NCBI GenBank assembly: GCA_050260515.1
Contig: JBLNCI010000013.1
Coordinates: 1-64,000, forward strand
DNA from: DATJIG01 sp050260515
GTDB taxonomy: Bacteria > Pseudomonadota > Alphaproteobacteria > SMXQ01
Length of the DNA: 64,000 nucleotides
Reading direction: 5' to 3'
Part shown: in pieces, positions 24,881 to 33,700 of the stretch
Position numbering within the stretch: the first letter of the stretch is position 1
Layout: every line of letters starts with the position of its first letter
Notes under the pieces: generated by a model
Seen by the model: only the letters and a program-made list of their open reading frames with translations
What the model was told of the DNA's origin: nothing
The model's database searches: none
Made by a program: the position numbers and the translations under genes

Positions 24881-25729
24881 TCACGCCTTCGGCGCGACGC
24901 CGCCCAGCGTGCGGGTGAGTCTCTCCGCTGCGGCCTTGAGGGCCCGAGCCGGGGGTCCATCGTAGTCGGTGTCGAAGGACCCGGCGACGCCGAGGATCGA
25001 GATCGTCATCGACAGCCGGCCGGATCCGTCGAACACCGGCGCCGCAAGTGCGGCGGTGTGCGGCGTCCGCAGCCCGATCGCGCGGCCGAGGCCGTGGCGA
25101 CGGACCTCGGCGCGAAGCGAACCGAGCGACTTCTCGGTGAGCTTCTGCCGCGCCGGCGCTTGGGCGTTCCAGGCGCGAACATCGCGGTCGAGGAGCGGCC
25201 GCAGCTCTCGCTCGGGCAGATAGGTCAGGAACAGCCGTCCGGCGGCGGTGATCGGCACCGGCAGGTTGAGGCCCTCGCGGATTCGCACCGCGAGATCGAG
25301 CTGGCCCTGCTCCCACTTGATCACCGTCGGCCCGTTCGAGCCCCACACGGAGAGGATCGAGACGAGGCGCGTCTCCTCGGTGAGCTCGCGCATCGCGTCG
25401 GAGGCGAGCCGGATCGCGTCGACCCGCCCCATCGCGGCGATGCCGAGCTCGATCGCGGCGGGACCGAGATCGTACTTTCCGGTCGCCGGGTCCTGCTGGA
25501 GAAAGCCGGTCTGCGCGAGGCTCGTGAGATAGCGGTAGGCGCGGCTCACCGACATCTCGGTGCGCTGGGATATTTCGGTGAGGGTCGCGGGCTCGCGCAT
25601 CTGCGCCACTGCCTGCAAAAGCTTGACGCCGATCAGGATCGTGCGGTTGCCGGCATCGATCGGGTCGCGCGTGCTGGGACGGCCGCGGAGCGACGTCTTT
25701 CGACGCGTGACGGAGGGGGATTTGATCAT
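24881..25729 (-). CDS. IclR-family transcription regulator
   Basis: About 282 residues. The N-terminal winged HTH lies at about 30-95 (AVAQMREPATLTEISQRTEMSVSRAYRYLTSLAQTGF pattern), followed by the IclR effector domain (ETRLVSILSVWGSNGPTVIKW, LPVPITAAGRLFLTYLPE, PVFDGSGRLSMTISILG). Members regulate aromatic or carboxylate catabolism, often from the intergenic region beside their gene. It lies between two binding-protein genes and is divergent from the second, with an A+T-rich dyad at 25831-25857. ATG 25729 is preferred over 25765 because the first 12 residues of the longer frame do not look like family sequence; neither has a strong ribosome-binding site. Confidence 0.9.
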   Translation of the reverse strand: MIKSPSVTRRKTSLRGRPSTRDPIDAGNRTILIGVKLLQAVAQMREPATLTEISQRTEMSVSRAYRYLTSLAQTGFLQQDPATGKYDLGPAAIELGIAAMGRVDAIRLASDAMRELTEETRLVSILSVWGSNGPTVIKWEQGQLDLAVRIREGLNLPVPITAAGRLFLTYLPERELRPLLDRDVRAWNAQAPARQKLTEKSLGSLRAEVRRHGLGRAIGLRTPHTAALAAPVFDGSGRLSMTISILGVAGSFDTDYDGPPARALKAAAERLTRTLGGVAPKA

Positions 25730-25830
25730 GGCCGGGCACTCTACTCCGGCGGTGAAAGCGATCACAACGGGAACGTCCGCGCGATGGCCGTCGCGGGCGT
25801 TGGACAGCCCTGGACCCGCATGATAATCCT

Positions 25831-25857
25831 CGAAAAAAATATCCGTTTTTCGAAATA
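25831..25857. promoter_or_regulatory. Candidate IclR operator
   Basis: CGAAAAA (25831-25837) and TTTTTCG (25846-25852) form a perfect 7-bp dyad with an 8-bp spacer, followed by AAATA so that TTTTTCGAAATA reads through. It lies in the 146-bp region between the divergent IclR and binding-protein starts, 19-45 bp before the latter, the classic position for autoregulation and control of the neighbour. Confidence 0.5.
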
Positions 25858-25875
25858 CCTCTCGGGAGAGCAGCG

Positions 25876-26892
25876 ATGCGGGTGATCTCCGCGTGTCTCG
25901 GCGTGGCGTTGGCGATCGTCGCCACTCACGCCGCGCGCGCCGATGCGGTGGCCGACTTCTACAAGGGCAAGCAGGTCACGCTCGTGATCGGGACCGGCCC
26001 GGGTGGCGCCTACGACATCCATGGCCGGTTGATCGGCCGGCATATCTTCCGCCACATCCCCGGCGCGCCGAAGTCGGTGATCCAGAATATCCCCGGCGCG
26101 GGCAGCATCCAGGCCGGCAATTTCATCTACGGCGTCGCGCCCCAGGACGGGACCGTGCTCGGCAACATCCTCAACACCGTGCCGCTGGTGCAGATCCTCG
26201 GGCAGGCCAAGGCGCAGTTCGATGCCGCCGAGTTCCAGTGGATCGGCAACATGACCCAGGAGAGCACGATCGTCGTGACCTGGGCCACGACCGGCATCAA
26301 AACCGTCGACGACGCGAAACGCTCCGAAGTGGTGATGGGGGCGACGTCGCCCGGCACCCTCGGCGGCATGTTCCCGAAGATCATCAACCAGATCGCCGGG
26401 ACGAAATTCCGGGTCATCACCGGCTACAAGGAAGCGGTGGCGATCGATCTCGCGATGCAGCGCGGCGAGGTGCAGGGCCGCGCCGGCGAGAGCTGGTTCG
26501 GCGACAAGGGCACCTACGGCGAGTGGTATCGCGACCGCAAGATCAACATCCTCGTCCAGATCGGCCCCAAAAAGGCGCGCGAGCTTGCCGACGTGCCGCT
26601 GCTGACAGAGATCGCGCGCGACGACGACGGCCGCAAGCTCGCCGAGTTGTTCACCTCGCCGTCGATCTTCGGCAAGCCGACCGTCGTCGGCCCCAAGGTG
26701 CCGGCCGACCGCGTCGCCGCCCTGCGCAAGGCCTACGACGAGACGATGAAGGATCCCGCGTTCATCGCCGACGCGGAAAAGATCGGGATCACGCCGAGCC
26801 CCGTGACCGGTGAGGAGCTCGAGGCGCTGGTGCAGAGGATCTTCGCAACCCCCGATAACCTCGTCGAGATGGCGCGCGCCGCCACCGAATAG
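25876..26892 (+). CDS. Bug/TctC-like periplasmic solute-binding protein
   Basis: A 338-residue secreted receptor with a short signal (MRVISACLGVALAIVATHAARA). Motifs: VTLVIGTGPGGAYDIHGRLIGRH, QNIPGAGSIQAGNF, VAPQDGTVLGN, MQRGEVQGRAGESW. ATG 25876 follows CGGGAGAGCAGCG. It is read in the same direction as the UbiD-family gene 24 bp downstream, so the two probably form an operon in which this protein captures the acid to be decarboxylated. The IclR gene is divergent upstream. The ligand is not identifiable. Confidence 0.84.
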   Translation: MRVISACLGVALAIVATHAARADAVADFYKGKQVTLVIGTGPGGAYDIHGRLIGRHIFRHIPGAPKSVIQNIPGAGSIQAGNFIYGVAPQDGTVLGNILNTVPLVQILGQAKAQFDAAEFQWIGNMTQESTIVVTWATTGIKTVDDAKRSEVVMGATSPGTLGGMFPKIINQIAGTKFRVITGYKEAVAIDLAMQRGEVQGRAGESWFGDKGTYGEWYRDRKINILVQIGPKKARELADVPLLTEIARDDDGRKLAELFTSPSIFGKPTVVGPKVPADRVAALRKAYDETMKDPAFIADAEKIGITPSPVTGEELEALVQRIFATPDNLVEMARAATE

Positions 26893-26916
26893 TCGGCTTC
26901 AGGAGTTTCCCGAGTC

Positions 26917-28371
26917 ATGACCAACCAGTACGACGGTTTCCGCAGCTTCATCGAGCAGTGCCGCGCGATCGGCGAGCTGGTCGAGATCGACAACGCCGAC
27001 TGGGACCTCGAGATCGGCACGCTGACCGAGGCCTCGTCCGAGCATCTCGCCGTCCCGCCAATGCTGCTGTTCGACAACATCAAGGGGTATCCCAAGGGCT
27101 TTCGCGTCGCGAGCCTTCCGCTCGGCTCGCCCAAGCGCGTGGCGATGATCGTCGGCGTGCCGCACGACCGGCCCAAGCTGGAGCTGGTCCGGCTGATGTC
27201 GCGCAAGATCCGCGACATCAAGCCGATCCCGCCGGTCGAGGTAAAAACCGGCCCGGTGCTGGAAAACGTGCTCACCGGCGACGACATCGACCTGCTGCGG
27301 TTCCCGGCGCTGCGCTCGCACGCCAGGGACGGCGGCCGCTACATCGGCACCGGCGACTCGCTGATCAACCGCGATCCCGAGTCGGGGTACGTCAATGTCG
27401 GCACCTACCGCATGCAGCTCCACGACCGCTCGACGCTCGGGCTGTGGATGAGCCCGGGCCAGCAGGGCCGCGCGATCTGCCAGCGCTACTGGGACCAGGG
27501 GAAGGCGTGCCCCGTCGTCGCCACGTTCGGGGGCGATCCGCTGGTGTTCCTCACCTCGCACATCAAGTTCCCGTGGGGCAAATCGGAGTTCGACTACGCC
27601 GGCGGCCTCAGGGGTGAGCCGATCGAGGTGATCAAAGGGCCCCTCACCGGCCTGCCCATACCGGCCCGGGCCGAGGTGGCGATCGAGGGCGAGGTGCCGC
27701 CGCCGTCCGAGGAATCCCGCGACGAGGGGCCGTTCGGCGAATGGCCCGGCTACTACTCGGGCGGCACCGCCGGCACCGGCGAAAAGCAGCCGGTCATCCG
27801 CGTCAAGGCGGTGTACTACCGCAACGACCCGATCCTGATGAACATGGCGCCGCAGTGGCCGGGCGCTCCGGTCGACGGCATCCAGTTCCGCTCCGGACTG
27901 ATCTGGGACCAGATCGAGGCGGCGGGCGTGCCCGACGTCGTCGGCGTCTACGCCTATCACTCCTACCTGGTCGTGGTCGCGATCAAGCAGCGCTACGCGG
28001 GTCATGCCAAGCAGGCCGGCATGGCGACGCTCAACTGCGCCGCGGCGAACCGCAACGGCCGCTACGTGGTCGTTGTCGACGAGGACATCGACCCCACCAA
28101 CCTCCAGGAGGTGCTGTGGGCGATGGAGACGCGCGTCGATCCCGCCACCGACATCCAGACCGTCGATGGCTGCTGGTCGACCCCGCTCGATCCGCGGATG
28201 CCGCCGGAACAGCGCGACGCCGCCGAGCACACCAACAGCCGCGCGATCTTCTACGCCGTGCGTCCGTTCCAGTGGAAGGACCGCTTCCCGATGGTCAACC
28301 GCGCCGACCGCGAGGACATCCGCAAGGTGATGGACAAGTACCGCGCGGTGCTCGGGTTCCCGGGCGCCTGA
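26917..28371 (+). CDS. UbiD-family prenylated-FMN decarboxylase
   Basis: A 484-residue UbiD-type (de)carboxylase using prenylated FMN. Family landmarks are RFPALRSHARDGGRYIGTGD, NVGTYRMQLHDRSTLG and the conserved acidic loop DEGPFGEWPGYYSGG near residue 270, followed by a C-terminal segment that begins VYYRNDPILMNM. Such enzymes decarboxylate alpha,beta-unsaturated or aromatic acids. The required flavin prenyltransferase (UbiX) is not in this window. Linked to a binding-protein gene upstream; the nearby bicupins suggest an aromatic or heteroaromatic acid as substrate. ATG 26917 has AGGAGTTTCCC at a slightly long distance. Confidence 0.9.
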   Translation: MTNQYDGFRSFIEQCRAIGELVEIDNADWDLEIGTLTEASSEHLAVPPMLLFDNIKGYPKGFRVASLPLGSPKRVAMIVGVPHDRPKLELVRLMSRKIRDIKPIPPVEVKTGPVLENVLTGDDIDLLRFPALRSHARDGGRYIGTGDSLINRDPESGYVNVGTYRMQLHDRSTLGLWMSPGQQGRAICQRYWDQGKACPVVATFGGDPLVFLTSHIKFPWGKSEFDYAGGLRGEPIEVIKGPLTGLPIPARAEVAIEGEVPPPSEESRDEGPFGEWPGYYSGGTAGTGEKQPVIRVKAVYYRNDPILMNMAPQWPGAPVDGIQFRSGLIWDQIEAAGVPDVVGVYAYHSYLVVVAIKQRYAGHAKQAGMATLNCAAANRNGRYVVVVDEDIDPTNLQEVLWAMETRVDPATDIQTVDGCWSTPLDPRMPPEQRDAAEHTNSRAIFYAVRPFQWKDRFPMVNRADREDIRKVMDKYRAVLGFPGA

Positions 28372-28378
28372 CCGCGTT

Positions 28379-29014
28379 CTATTTGAACGTGATCTGGTCG
28401 ATGCGGGTCAGTGTCGACTTGTCCCGCACCGTCGGGCCATTGACGATGTTCCACGCCGCGAACTGCTCCTGATACAGGTCGTCGGCGGGCATGCCGTCCA
28501 CCGGCACGATCACCTTGAAGCCGCGCACCGCGGCGCCGCCTGCCGTGAACAGCACCGCGCCGTTGGCCGACGTCCCGGTGAGGATCACCGTGTCGACGCC
28601 GCGGTCCTTGAGCATCTTCTCGAGGTCATTGCCGTAGAATTTGTCGATCGGGGCGTTGAGCGCCCGCTCGCCCGGCTTCGGCGTGAGCTCCTTGACGATG
28701 TCCGCCGGCGTCGTCGTGCCCGACAGCGTATGAACGACGACGACGCCTTTGGCGCGGGCCGCGGCGAGGATCTTCTCCACCTTCGGCAGCACCGCGACGC
28801 AGCGCTCGCGCCGCCCGGGCACGCAACTGTTGCGGTTGAAGTCCATCACGAACAGCGCGGTCTTCGCCGGATCGACCGTGACGGGCTTCGTCTCCGGCGC
28901 CTTCGGCGCCTTCGCGGCTCCCCAGTCCTCGATCACCGTCTGCGCGCGCGCCGCCCCGACGATAGCCACACACGCCGCCACCGCGGCAATCAGCATCCAA
29001 CGATACGCCGTCAT
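28379..29014 (-). CDS. Exported isochorismatase-like protein lacking the catalytic cysteine
   Basis: A 211-residue isochorismatase/cysteine-hydrolase fold with a signal peptide (LIAAVAACVAIVGAARAQT), so periplasmic. The catalytic Asp (FVMDFN, D58) and Lys (PIDKFYG, K125) are present, but the usual TNVCVxxT block reads TSANGAVLFT, putting A153 where the nucleophilic Cys is expected. It therefore cannot use the standard thioester mechanism of nicotinamidases or N-carbamoylsarcosine amidases; isochorismatase-type ether hydrolysis or a binding role remains possible. ATG 29014 follows GGGGAGGAGAGG. It converges on the UbiD gene (7-bp gap) and lies 28 bp after a binding-protein gene on the same strand. 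Confidence 0.82.
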   Translation of the reverse strand: MTAYRWMLIAAVAACVAIVGAARAQTVIEDWGAAKAPKAPETKPVTVDPAKTALFVMDFNRNSCVPGRRERCVAVLPKVEKILAAARAKGVVVVHTLSGTTTPADIVKELTPKPGERALNAPIDKFYGNDLEKMLKDRGVDTVILTGTSANGAVLFTAGGAAVRGFKVIVPVDGMPADDLYQEQFAAWNIVNGPTVRDKSTLTRIDQITFK

Positions 29015-29042
29015 CCTCTCCTCCCCTGCGGAACCCGTCCGC

Positions 29043-30101
29043 CTATTCGACCCGCAGCCCCTGCTTGCGCTGAAGGTTCTTGATGAAGTCCTCGGCCTCT
29101 TCCGTCGTCCCCGACATCTTGGCCACCAGATACTCGACGCTCTGATGGCTCATCGGCGCGATGTCCTCGCTGATCCGCTTGCCGAGGGTGACGAAGTCCG
29201 GGTCGGCGACTGCCCGATCGAACGCGGCGCGGTACGCCGCGACGATGTCGGCCGGCGTGCCGGCCGCCAGCGCCAGCCACTTGTCGAGGCCGTTGATCGC
29301 CTCCCAGTAGGCGAACGCCTGCTTCGCGATCGGATCGGCGATCTTGCCCTCCATCAGGCTCGCGAACACGGGCGCATCGCCGAACTCCGGGCGTGCGACG
29401 AAGCGGTCGCCCTCGAGCGACCCCGACTGGCTGAGGATGCGATACTTGCCGGTGTCGACGAGGCGCTTGACGTGGAAGATGTTGCCGGTGGTGTTCATGT
29501 CGACCTCGCCGCGCTCGAGCGCGAGCATCACCGCCGAGGTGCCGCGGTAGCCGACCACCCACTTCGCGTTCCAGCCGAGATACTCGATGCCCCACACGGC
29601 GACCTGCTCGCCGGAGCGCGTGCCGTCGAGCACGCCGAAAAACAGCGGCTGGGCCGAGCGGTCGAACAGGCGCTTCTCGGATTCGCGATTGACCAGCACG
29701 ACCGTGCCGCCGCGCCCGAGCCCGCCGATGTAGGCGAACGACATCGGGTCGTAGAGGCCCTTGTCCTTCTTGAGCGTGATCGGATTCGCCTGGGCGCTCG
29801 ACGCGGCGATCAGGGTGAGGCCGTCGGGCTTGGTCTGCTGGACGACGTAGTTGAGCGCCGTCATGCCGTGCGCGCCCGGCATGTTGCGAACGACAATCTG
29901 CGGATTGCCCGGGAGGTACCTCTCGAGCAACGGCGCCATCAGGCGTCCCGAAGCATCGGAGCCGCCTCCGGCTTCCGAGCCGATGACCATGCTGATGGTC
30001 TTGCCCTTGAAGTCGGCGGCCGCGCCCGGTGTGATCCAGCCGGCAGCGACGCTCAGCGCGAGCGTCAGCGACGCCGCGCACCGCAGTGACCGATGTCCCA
30101 T
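29043..30101 (-). CDS. Bug/TctC-like periplasmic solute-binding protein
   Basis: A 352-residue receptor, closest in the window to the protein at 23807: same length, same WNAKWVVGYRGT and ALERGEVDMNTTGN blocks, and the same C-terminal ending QGLRVE. The signal peptide is about 28 residues (SLTLALSVAAGWITPGAAAD). ATG 30101 follows GAGGCGGGG; the long upstream open frame is not family-like. It precedes the isochorismatase-like gene in what looks like a two-gene transcript. Two such close paralogues flanking the IclR-UbiD block point to local duplication. Confidence 0.83.
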   Translation of the reverse strand: MGHRSLRCAASLTLALSVAAGWITPGAAADFKGKTISMVIGSEAGGGSDASGRLMAPLLERYLPGNPQIVVRNMPGAHGMTALNYVVQQTKPDGLTLIAASSAQANPITLKKDKGLYDPMSFAYIGGLGRGGTVVLVNRESEKRLFDRSAQPLFFGVLDGTRSGEQVAVWGIEYLGWNAKWVVGYRGTSAVMLALERGEVDMNTTGNIFHVKRLVDTGKYRILSQSGSLEGDRFVARPEFGDAPVFASLMEGKIADPIAKQAFAYWEAINGLDKWLALAAGTPADIVAAYRAAFDRAVADPDFVTLGKRISEDIAPMSHQSVEYLVAKMSGTTEEAEDFIKNLQRKQGLRVE

Positions 30102-30193
30102 CCCCGCCTCCCAGGCGCGCTTGCTGCGCGTTCTGGCGCCGATCATGGGCCTGCCGGGGAGCGCTCGTAAAGGGCGCGCGAGTGCGCCCCAGG

Positions 30194-30346
30194 TCAGCCG
30201 AGCCGGAACACCCAGCTCACCACCGCGGCGACGGTGGCGACGGCGACGAATCTCAGGAAGTCGGAGCCGCGCGCGGGCTTGTTCGCGCGTTCGGCGGGCG
30301 CAGTCCCGGCAAGGGCGAACCAGGCGCTGGATCGGGGAGTCGACAT
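30194..30346 (-). CDS. Small single-pass membrane protein, 50 aa
   Basis: ATG 30346 opens a 50-codon frame: a polar N-terminus (MSTPRSSAWFALAG), a basic middle (RANKPARGSDF) and one C-terminal hydrophobic helix (about 31-48: RFVAVATVAAVVSWVFRLG). The arrangement is that of many small alphaproteobacterial tail-anchored proteins of unknown role. It sits 92 bp upstream of the binding-protein gene on the same strand. There is no strong ribosome-binding site. Listed for its clear membrane-segment pattern, not for homology. Confidence 0.4.
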   Translation of the reverse strand: MSTPRSSAWFALAGTAPAERANKPARGSDFLRFVAVATVAAVVSWVFRLG

Positions 30347-30784
30347 GCGTGTCCGTTGTCAAGCAATAGGCGAACGCAACGCGAACAACCGTGCTTTGCC
30401 CCTATATATGGGGATCGCGCGTAATAGTCGAGGCCCGTTTCGCTGGGTTCCGATCAACCTCTCGTGAAACGATTGCGGTGTGCCTCTCGACGATGGGTGG
30501 CAGGCCGCGCGCGGGGGCCGCGCTGCCTCGGAGGTTGGCGGCGACTCCCGCGGTCCGTCCGCCGCACGGCGGCGAAGGCCGCATCGCGGCGGTCACCGGT
30601 GACGGTGCCGCCCACGGGGATTCGGGCCCACCAATTCGAGACAACGCGGCGTCATCTCGGAACGGCAACGCTCGGCTGCCGAGTCTTTCACATGACTTGG
30701 CGCCTGCTTTGCCCTCGCGAGCGAAGCTTGCCTGCATGATTTTGTGCCCTGGCTCCGCCTCGTCATCACCGAAAGGGCACAGGC
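30347..30784. other. Intergenic region, no gene recognised
   Basis: 438 bp upstream of the giant CBM60 protein gene. It contains the only locally A+T-rich patch here, CCCTATATATGGGG (30400-30413, itself a near-palindrome CCC-TATATA-TGGGG), a plausible promoter or operator. Open frames on both strands are shadows without domains. Confidence 0.4.
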
Positions 30785-33700
30785 ATGAGTTTCGTCTTCG
30801 TCTCGAGCACGGAGGTGCGCGTATCCGAGACCGCAGGCACCGCGGTCGAGACCATCTCCCGCACAGGTTCGCTCGATGGCGATGTGACGATCACCTACGG
30901 CGTCACCGGCAACACGGCGACCGACGGGGAGGACTTCGTCGGCGGATTTTTCACCGCGACGATGCCCGCCGGTGTCGACCAGATCCAGGTGCCGGTGACG
31001 ATTCTCGACGATGCGTTGCCGGAATCGACCGAGACGCTGACGTTCTCGATCGTCACCGTCGACAACGCGACGCTGTTCGCGCCCCGCACCTCGCTGATAT
31101 CGATCCTCGACGACGAGACGCCGGCGCCGCCCCCGCCGGAGGAGCCGCCGCTGGTGTCGAACTACGACGTCACGCAGATCCCGGTGGCGACCGGTCTCGA
31201 CCAGCCGATCCGGCTGATGTTCTCGCCGATCGATCCGACCAAGATGTACGTTGCCGAAAAGCCCGGCGACATCAAAGTGGTCGACGTGACCACCGGCGAC
31301 TCGACCACGCTGCTCGACATCCGCGACCAGACCAACGAGTACGGCGACCGCGGGATTCTCGGCGTGGCGCTCCATCCCGACCTCGTCCACAACCCGTACA
31401 TCTATGTCACCCACACCGTCGACCCCGCGGACACGGCCGGCAACACCGGCTTGGCCGGAGCCGACGGCGGCGGCAACCGCTACGTCCAGCTCGTCCGCTA
31501 CACCCTCGACGCCGCGACGAACTACACGACGGTGGTCGACGGCAGCGCGACGGTCCTGCTCGGCGGCGGCGGCCATTCGCTCGCCGACATCAGCGGCAAC
31601 GGCGCGCTCGATTTCACCGACCCCGCGAACGGCGGTCCGTCGTCGGAGCGCTACATCGACCCGGCCGCCACCGACACGCCGGTGGTGATCGACGGCATCA
31701 AGCAGGACTACTGGAAGGACGATTCGACGTCGCACGTCGGCGGCTCGCTGGCGTTCGGGCCCGACGGCATGCTCTACGTCGGGACCGGCGACGGCACCAG
31801 CTTCGACTATGCCGACCCGCGATCGCCAGACGTCCAGGACCTCGACAGCCTGTCGGGCAAGATCCTCCGCATCGATCCGATGACCGGGCTCGGACTCGCC
31901 GACAACCCGTTCGTCACCGCGGACACGCCGCTCGACAGCAACCAGGCGAAGGTCTTCCAGCTCGGGCTGCGCAATCCGTTCTCGATCGACTTCGGCGAGG
32001 ACGGACGCCTGATCATCACCGATACCGGCTGGAACTCGTGGGAGGAGATCAACACCGGGGGTCCCGGCGCGAACTTCGGGTGGCCGTATTACGAGGGCGC
32101 CGACAACGGCGTGCTCGCCCAGTCGCCGGGTTACAGCGGATTCCCGAACGCGGCCGCGTTCTACGCCGGCGTCGCCGACGGCACGATCCACGTCACGCCG
32201 GCGCTGCGCGCCTTCGCCCACGACAGCACGCTGCCGGGGTTCCAGGTCCAGGCGATCACCGGCGGCGAGGTGATCTACGGCGGCACCGCTTATCCCGCAT
32301 CGCTGCTCAACGACTTCTTCTTCACCGATTTCCCCGGCGGCGAGGTCTATCTCATCAACGTCAATGACCCGACCGACGTCGAATTCCTGTATCAGCACTC
32401 GGGCTATGGCGCGCCGACCGACTTCATCCAGGGCGCCGACGGCTACGTCTATTACGCCGATCTGATCGGTGGCCTGATCGGGCGTTACGACATCTCCGTC
32501 GCCGTGACCGGACCGGTGGACCGTACGATTGGCACGGGTCCCGACGCGCTCGTGCTCAAGATCAGCCAGGACGCCTACCTCGGCGACGCGCAGTACACGA
32601 TCACCGTCGACGGCATCCAGATCGGCAACGCGCTGAGCGCGAAGGCACTGCACGCATCCGGCCAGTCCGACACCATCACGGTGCTCGGCGACTGGGGCCC
32701 CGGCGACCACACGGTGGCGGTCGACTTCCTCAACGACGCCTGGGGCGGCTCGCCCGACACCGACCGCAACCTCTACGTCGACTCCATGACCTACAACGGC
32801 GTGCCGGTCGCGGGCGGCACGGCCCAGCTCGCGACCTCCGGCCCACAGGCGTTCGCGTTCACCGACACCGGCCCGGCGGCGCCGCCGCCCGTCACCGTGG
32901 GCACCGGCCCCGACACGCTAGTGCTCAAGGTGAGCGAGGACGCGTTCGCTGGAGTCGACGCGCAATTCACCGTCAGCGTCGATGGCGTGCAGATCGGCGG
33001 AACGCTGACGACAACCGCCCTGCACTCGTCGGGCCTCTCCGATACCATCAACGTGCTCGGCGACTGGGCGGCGGGCGACCATGTCCTGTCGGTGAACTAT
33101 GTCAACGACGGCGGCACGGCGCGCAACCTCTACATCGACGGGGTCGCCTACGACGGCGTCGCGGTGCCCGGCAGCACCACCGCCCTGCTCGACGCCGGTG
33201 CGCAGACGTTCGCTTTCACCGACCCGGGCACGCCGCCTCCGCCGCCGGGAACCACGATCGGCAGCGGCCCGGATACGTTGGTGCTCAAGATCAGCGAGGA
33301 GGCGTACCAGGGAGACGCGCAGTTCACCGTCAGCGTCGACGGCGTGCAGATCGGCGGCACGCTCACCGCGCACGCCTTGCATACGTCCGGGCTGTCCGAC
33401 ACGATCAACGTGCTCGGCGACTGGGCTCCCGGCGATCACGCGTTGAGCGTCAACTTCCTCAACGATGCCTGGGGCGGGACGGCGGCCACCGACCGCAACC
33501 TCTACGTCGACTCCATCACCTACGACGGCGTCGCGGTCGCGGGTGGAACGGCCTCGATGCAGCAGTCGGGTCCACACGCGTTCACCTTCACCGACACCGG
33601 CCCGGCCGCGCCGCCGCCGGTCACCGTCGGTGCGGGTCCCGACACCCTCGTGCTCGAGTTGAGCGAGGACGCCTTCGCCGGCGTCGACGCGCAGTTCACC

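Noticed and set aside
30440..30740. Short frames upstream of the giant protein gene
   Set aside because: No domain, no ribosome-binding site and atypical composition on both strands.
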